DNA of 7,371 bases from Candidatus Omnitrophota bacterium (GTDB lineage Bacteria; Hinthialibacterota; Hinthialibacteria; Hinthialibacterales; JAKPRU01), in NCBI GenBank assembly GCA_029557025.1, contig JAKPRU010001242.1, forward strand, positions 1 to 7,371, read 5' to 3'. The position numbers were made by a program, and so were the translations under genes. Below, piece by piece: positions 5,993-7,371 of the stretch; position 1 is the stretch's first letter, and each line of letters begins with the position of its first letter. The notes beneath the pieces are model-generated. The model saw only the letters and a program-made list of their open reading frames with translations. It did not search any database and was not told where the DNA came from.

Positions 5993-7371
5993 ATGGCGAA
6001 TTTTTTCAAAGACAATCCGGATATCGATTTTCACCTGACTCATGGTGACTGGGACGAAGTGATTCGGCTGAAAGAAGCCGATTTCTCCGATGCAGGTATC
6101 TACCCCGATGCGCCGTTCGATGTGCAGGATGCCATTGACGGCTACCGGCATGTATTGGATCTTGTCGGAGAAATCGCGGGCGAACAAATCGCTCCCCGGT
6201 CTACCGATGTAGACGAAGAAGGTTCTGTCCTGGAGGGCGGCAAAGTCCGTTATGCGGCAGGGATTCAGGCCGCGATCCGCGAACTCTCGCAGGCCGACCT
6301 GATGGGGATGACCCTCCCTCGTCGGTACGGCGGTCTCAACATGCCGACGTTTGTCTACAACCTGGCAATAGAAATGATTTCCCAGGGGGACGCCAGTTTG
6401 ATGACCATTTTCGGCTTGCAGGATATTGCGGAAACAATTTACGAATTTGCATCGGACGAAATTAAAGATCATTACTTGCCGAAGTTCTGTACCGGCGAGG
6501 TCACCGGAGCCATGGTGTTGACCGAGCCGGATGCCGGGTCCGATTTGCAGGCGGTGACCCTTCGTGCGCACGAAGACCCGGAGCACGGCTGTTGGCGATT
6601 GAACGGGGTTAAACGGTTTATCAGTAACGGTTGCGGGCATGTTCTGCTGGTCCTGGCGCGCAGCGAACCGGGAAGCACCGGCGCTCGAGGATTGAGCCTG
6701 TTCGTCTGTGAACAAGGCCCCACCGTCAAAATCCGGCGACTGGAAAAAAAACTGGGCATTCGCGGGTCCCCGACCTGTGAAATCCAATTCGTAAACACCC
6801 CCGCCCAGTTGATCGGACAGCGGAAACGCGGGTTGACTCAATATGTCATGGCGTTGATGAACGGCGCTCGAATCGGTATCGCCGGACAAGCCGTGGGAAT
6901 TGCCCAAGCGGCCTGCAATGCCGCAAAGAGTTTCGCAGATGCCCGGGAACAGTTCGGCAAAAAAATCAGGGATATTCCGCCCGTTCGGAATATGCTTGCC
7001 GAAATGAACACCCAGATCGAGGCGGCCCGCGTACTCAATATGCGCACGGCGGTTGAGGTAGATCTGGACCGTTACCTGGGCGAGCAACTCGAATCCGGAG
7101 AGATTACCGAGCGGGAACGTCTCCATGAACTGAAGGCGCGACATACCCACGCCAAACGGTGCGCCGCCATGCTCACCCCCATGTCGAAACTGTTCGCTAC
7201 GGAAATGTGCCAGTATGTGACGACTACCGCGATCCAGGTACACGGCGGAAGCGGCTACATGAAAGACTACCCGGTCGAACGCTACTTCCGTGATGCGCGC
7301 ATTACGAATATCTATGAAGGAACCAGTGAGCTCCAGGTGGTGGCGGCCATCCTGGGGGTCACCAGCGGAAC
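5993..7371 (+). CDS. acyl-CoA dehydrogenase, long FadE-like type (3' end missing)
   Basis: 459 codons are present with no stop before the edge. The enzyme oxidises acyl-CoA to 2-enoyl-CoA with FAD and donates electrons to ETF. After an N-terminal region beginning MANFFKDNPDI, the N-terminal helical domain is followed by the mid-domain motif AMVLTEPDAGSD (173-184) and the substrate/FAD region NGVKRFISNG (204-213). The C-terminal helical bundle has RIGIAGQAVGIAQAA (293-307), REQFGKKI (318-325), QVHGGSGYMKDYPVERYFRD (415-434) and IYEGTSELQ (440-448). Glu442 is the expected catalytic base, equivalent to Glu376 of medium-chain enzymes. With the active site this near residue 442 rather than about 376, it belongs to the longer class of roughly 550-600 residues with a C-terminal extension. 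A charged inserted segment at about 358-385 adds to the length. An AGGA lies 10 nt before the ATG, and the gene starts 33 bp after etfA. Chain-length specificity cannot be read. Confidence 0.95.
   Translation, partial: MANFFKDNPDIDFHLTHGDWDEVIRLKEADFSDAGIYPDAPFDVQDAIDGYRHVLDLVGEIAGEQIAPRSTDVDEEGSVLEGGKVRYAAGIQAAIRELSQADLMGMTLPRRYGGLNMPTFVYNLAIEMISQGDASLMTIFGLQDIAETIYEFASDEIKDHYLPKFCTGEVTGAMVLTEPDAGSDLQAVTLRAHEDPEHGCWRLNGVKRFISNGCGHVLLVLARSEPGSTGARGLSLFVCEQGPTVKIRRLEKKLGIRGSPTCEIQFVNTPAQLIGQRKRGLTQYVMALMNGARIGIAGQAVGIAQAACNAAKSFADAREQFGKKIRDIPPVRNMLAEMNTQIEAARVLNMRTAVEVDLDRYLGEQLESGEITERERLHELKARHTHAKRCAAMLTPMSKLFATEMCQYVTTTAIQVHGGSGYMKDYPVERYFRDARITNIYEGTSELQVVAAILGVTSG

Noticed and set aside
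5837..7243. Long open frame (468 codons) on the minus strand opposite the dehydrogenase and the end of etfA
   Set aside because: The forward frame encodes unmistakable acyl-CoA dehydrogenase and EtfA motifs. The antisense product has no recognisable domain, and the frame is open because of GC-biased third positions.
1..7371. CRISPR array, tRNA, rRNA, insertion sequence or integrase
   Set aside because: No regularly spaced repeats, no cloverleaf or rRNA-like segment, and no transposase or integrase motif was seen on either strand.

Overview
The window carries a small reverse-strand gene pair at the left (a tandem zinc-ribbon protein and LemA), a decayed intergenic stretch with the remains of a DUF4276 gene, and then a long run of forward-strand genes: a soluble PAS histidine kinase, an NtrC-type sigma-54 activator, both subunits of an electron-transfer flavoprotein (EtfB, EtfA) and an acyl-CoA dehydrogenase cut by the right edge. 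The DNA is moderately GC-rich, with strong GC preference at third codon positions. The DGDTAQVGP-type EtfB, the long FadE-like acyl-CoA dehydrogenase and the sigma-54 two-component pair suggest a Gram-negative-type bacterium with fatty-acid or acyl-CoA oxidation, such as Desulfobacterota or a neighbouring candidate phylum. This placement is inference; there is no rRNA or marker gene here.

Layout: 1-272 (-) lemA, 5' part only; 277-678 (-) zinc-ribbon protein, 4 bp upstream of lemA and probably its operon partner; 679-1348 without an intact gene, holding a frameshifted DUF4276 relic (about 772-956, minus strand), an imperfect palindromic repeat (1127-1156) and a TATAAT box (1277-1282) that could start the kinase transcript; 1349-2518 (+) histidine kinase; 2511-3932 (+) response regulator, overlapping the kinase by 8 bp; 3933-4023 a 91-bp promoter region with an 11-bp direct repeat, an extended -10 box and an overlapping sigma-54-like -24/-12 element; 4024-4932 etfB; 4946-5959 etfA; 5993-7371 acyl-CoA dehydrogenase, 3' end missing.

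How the parts may work together: the dehydrogenase oxidises an acyl-CoA to enoyl-CoA and passes the electrons to the EtfAB heterodimer. The cytosolic kinase would phosphorylate the activator at Asp54, and the activator, with its GAFTGA loop intact, would remodel sigma-54 RNA polymerase. The sigma-54-like element directly in front of etfB makes the ETF/dehydrogenase operon the obvious candidate target. That regulatory link is a hypothesis from gene order and a partly matching promoter, not a demonstrated fact. The most unusual items are this composite promoter region, the insertion in EtfB and the DUF4276 relic.
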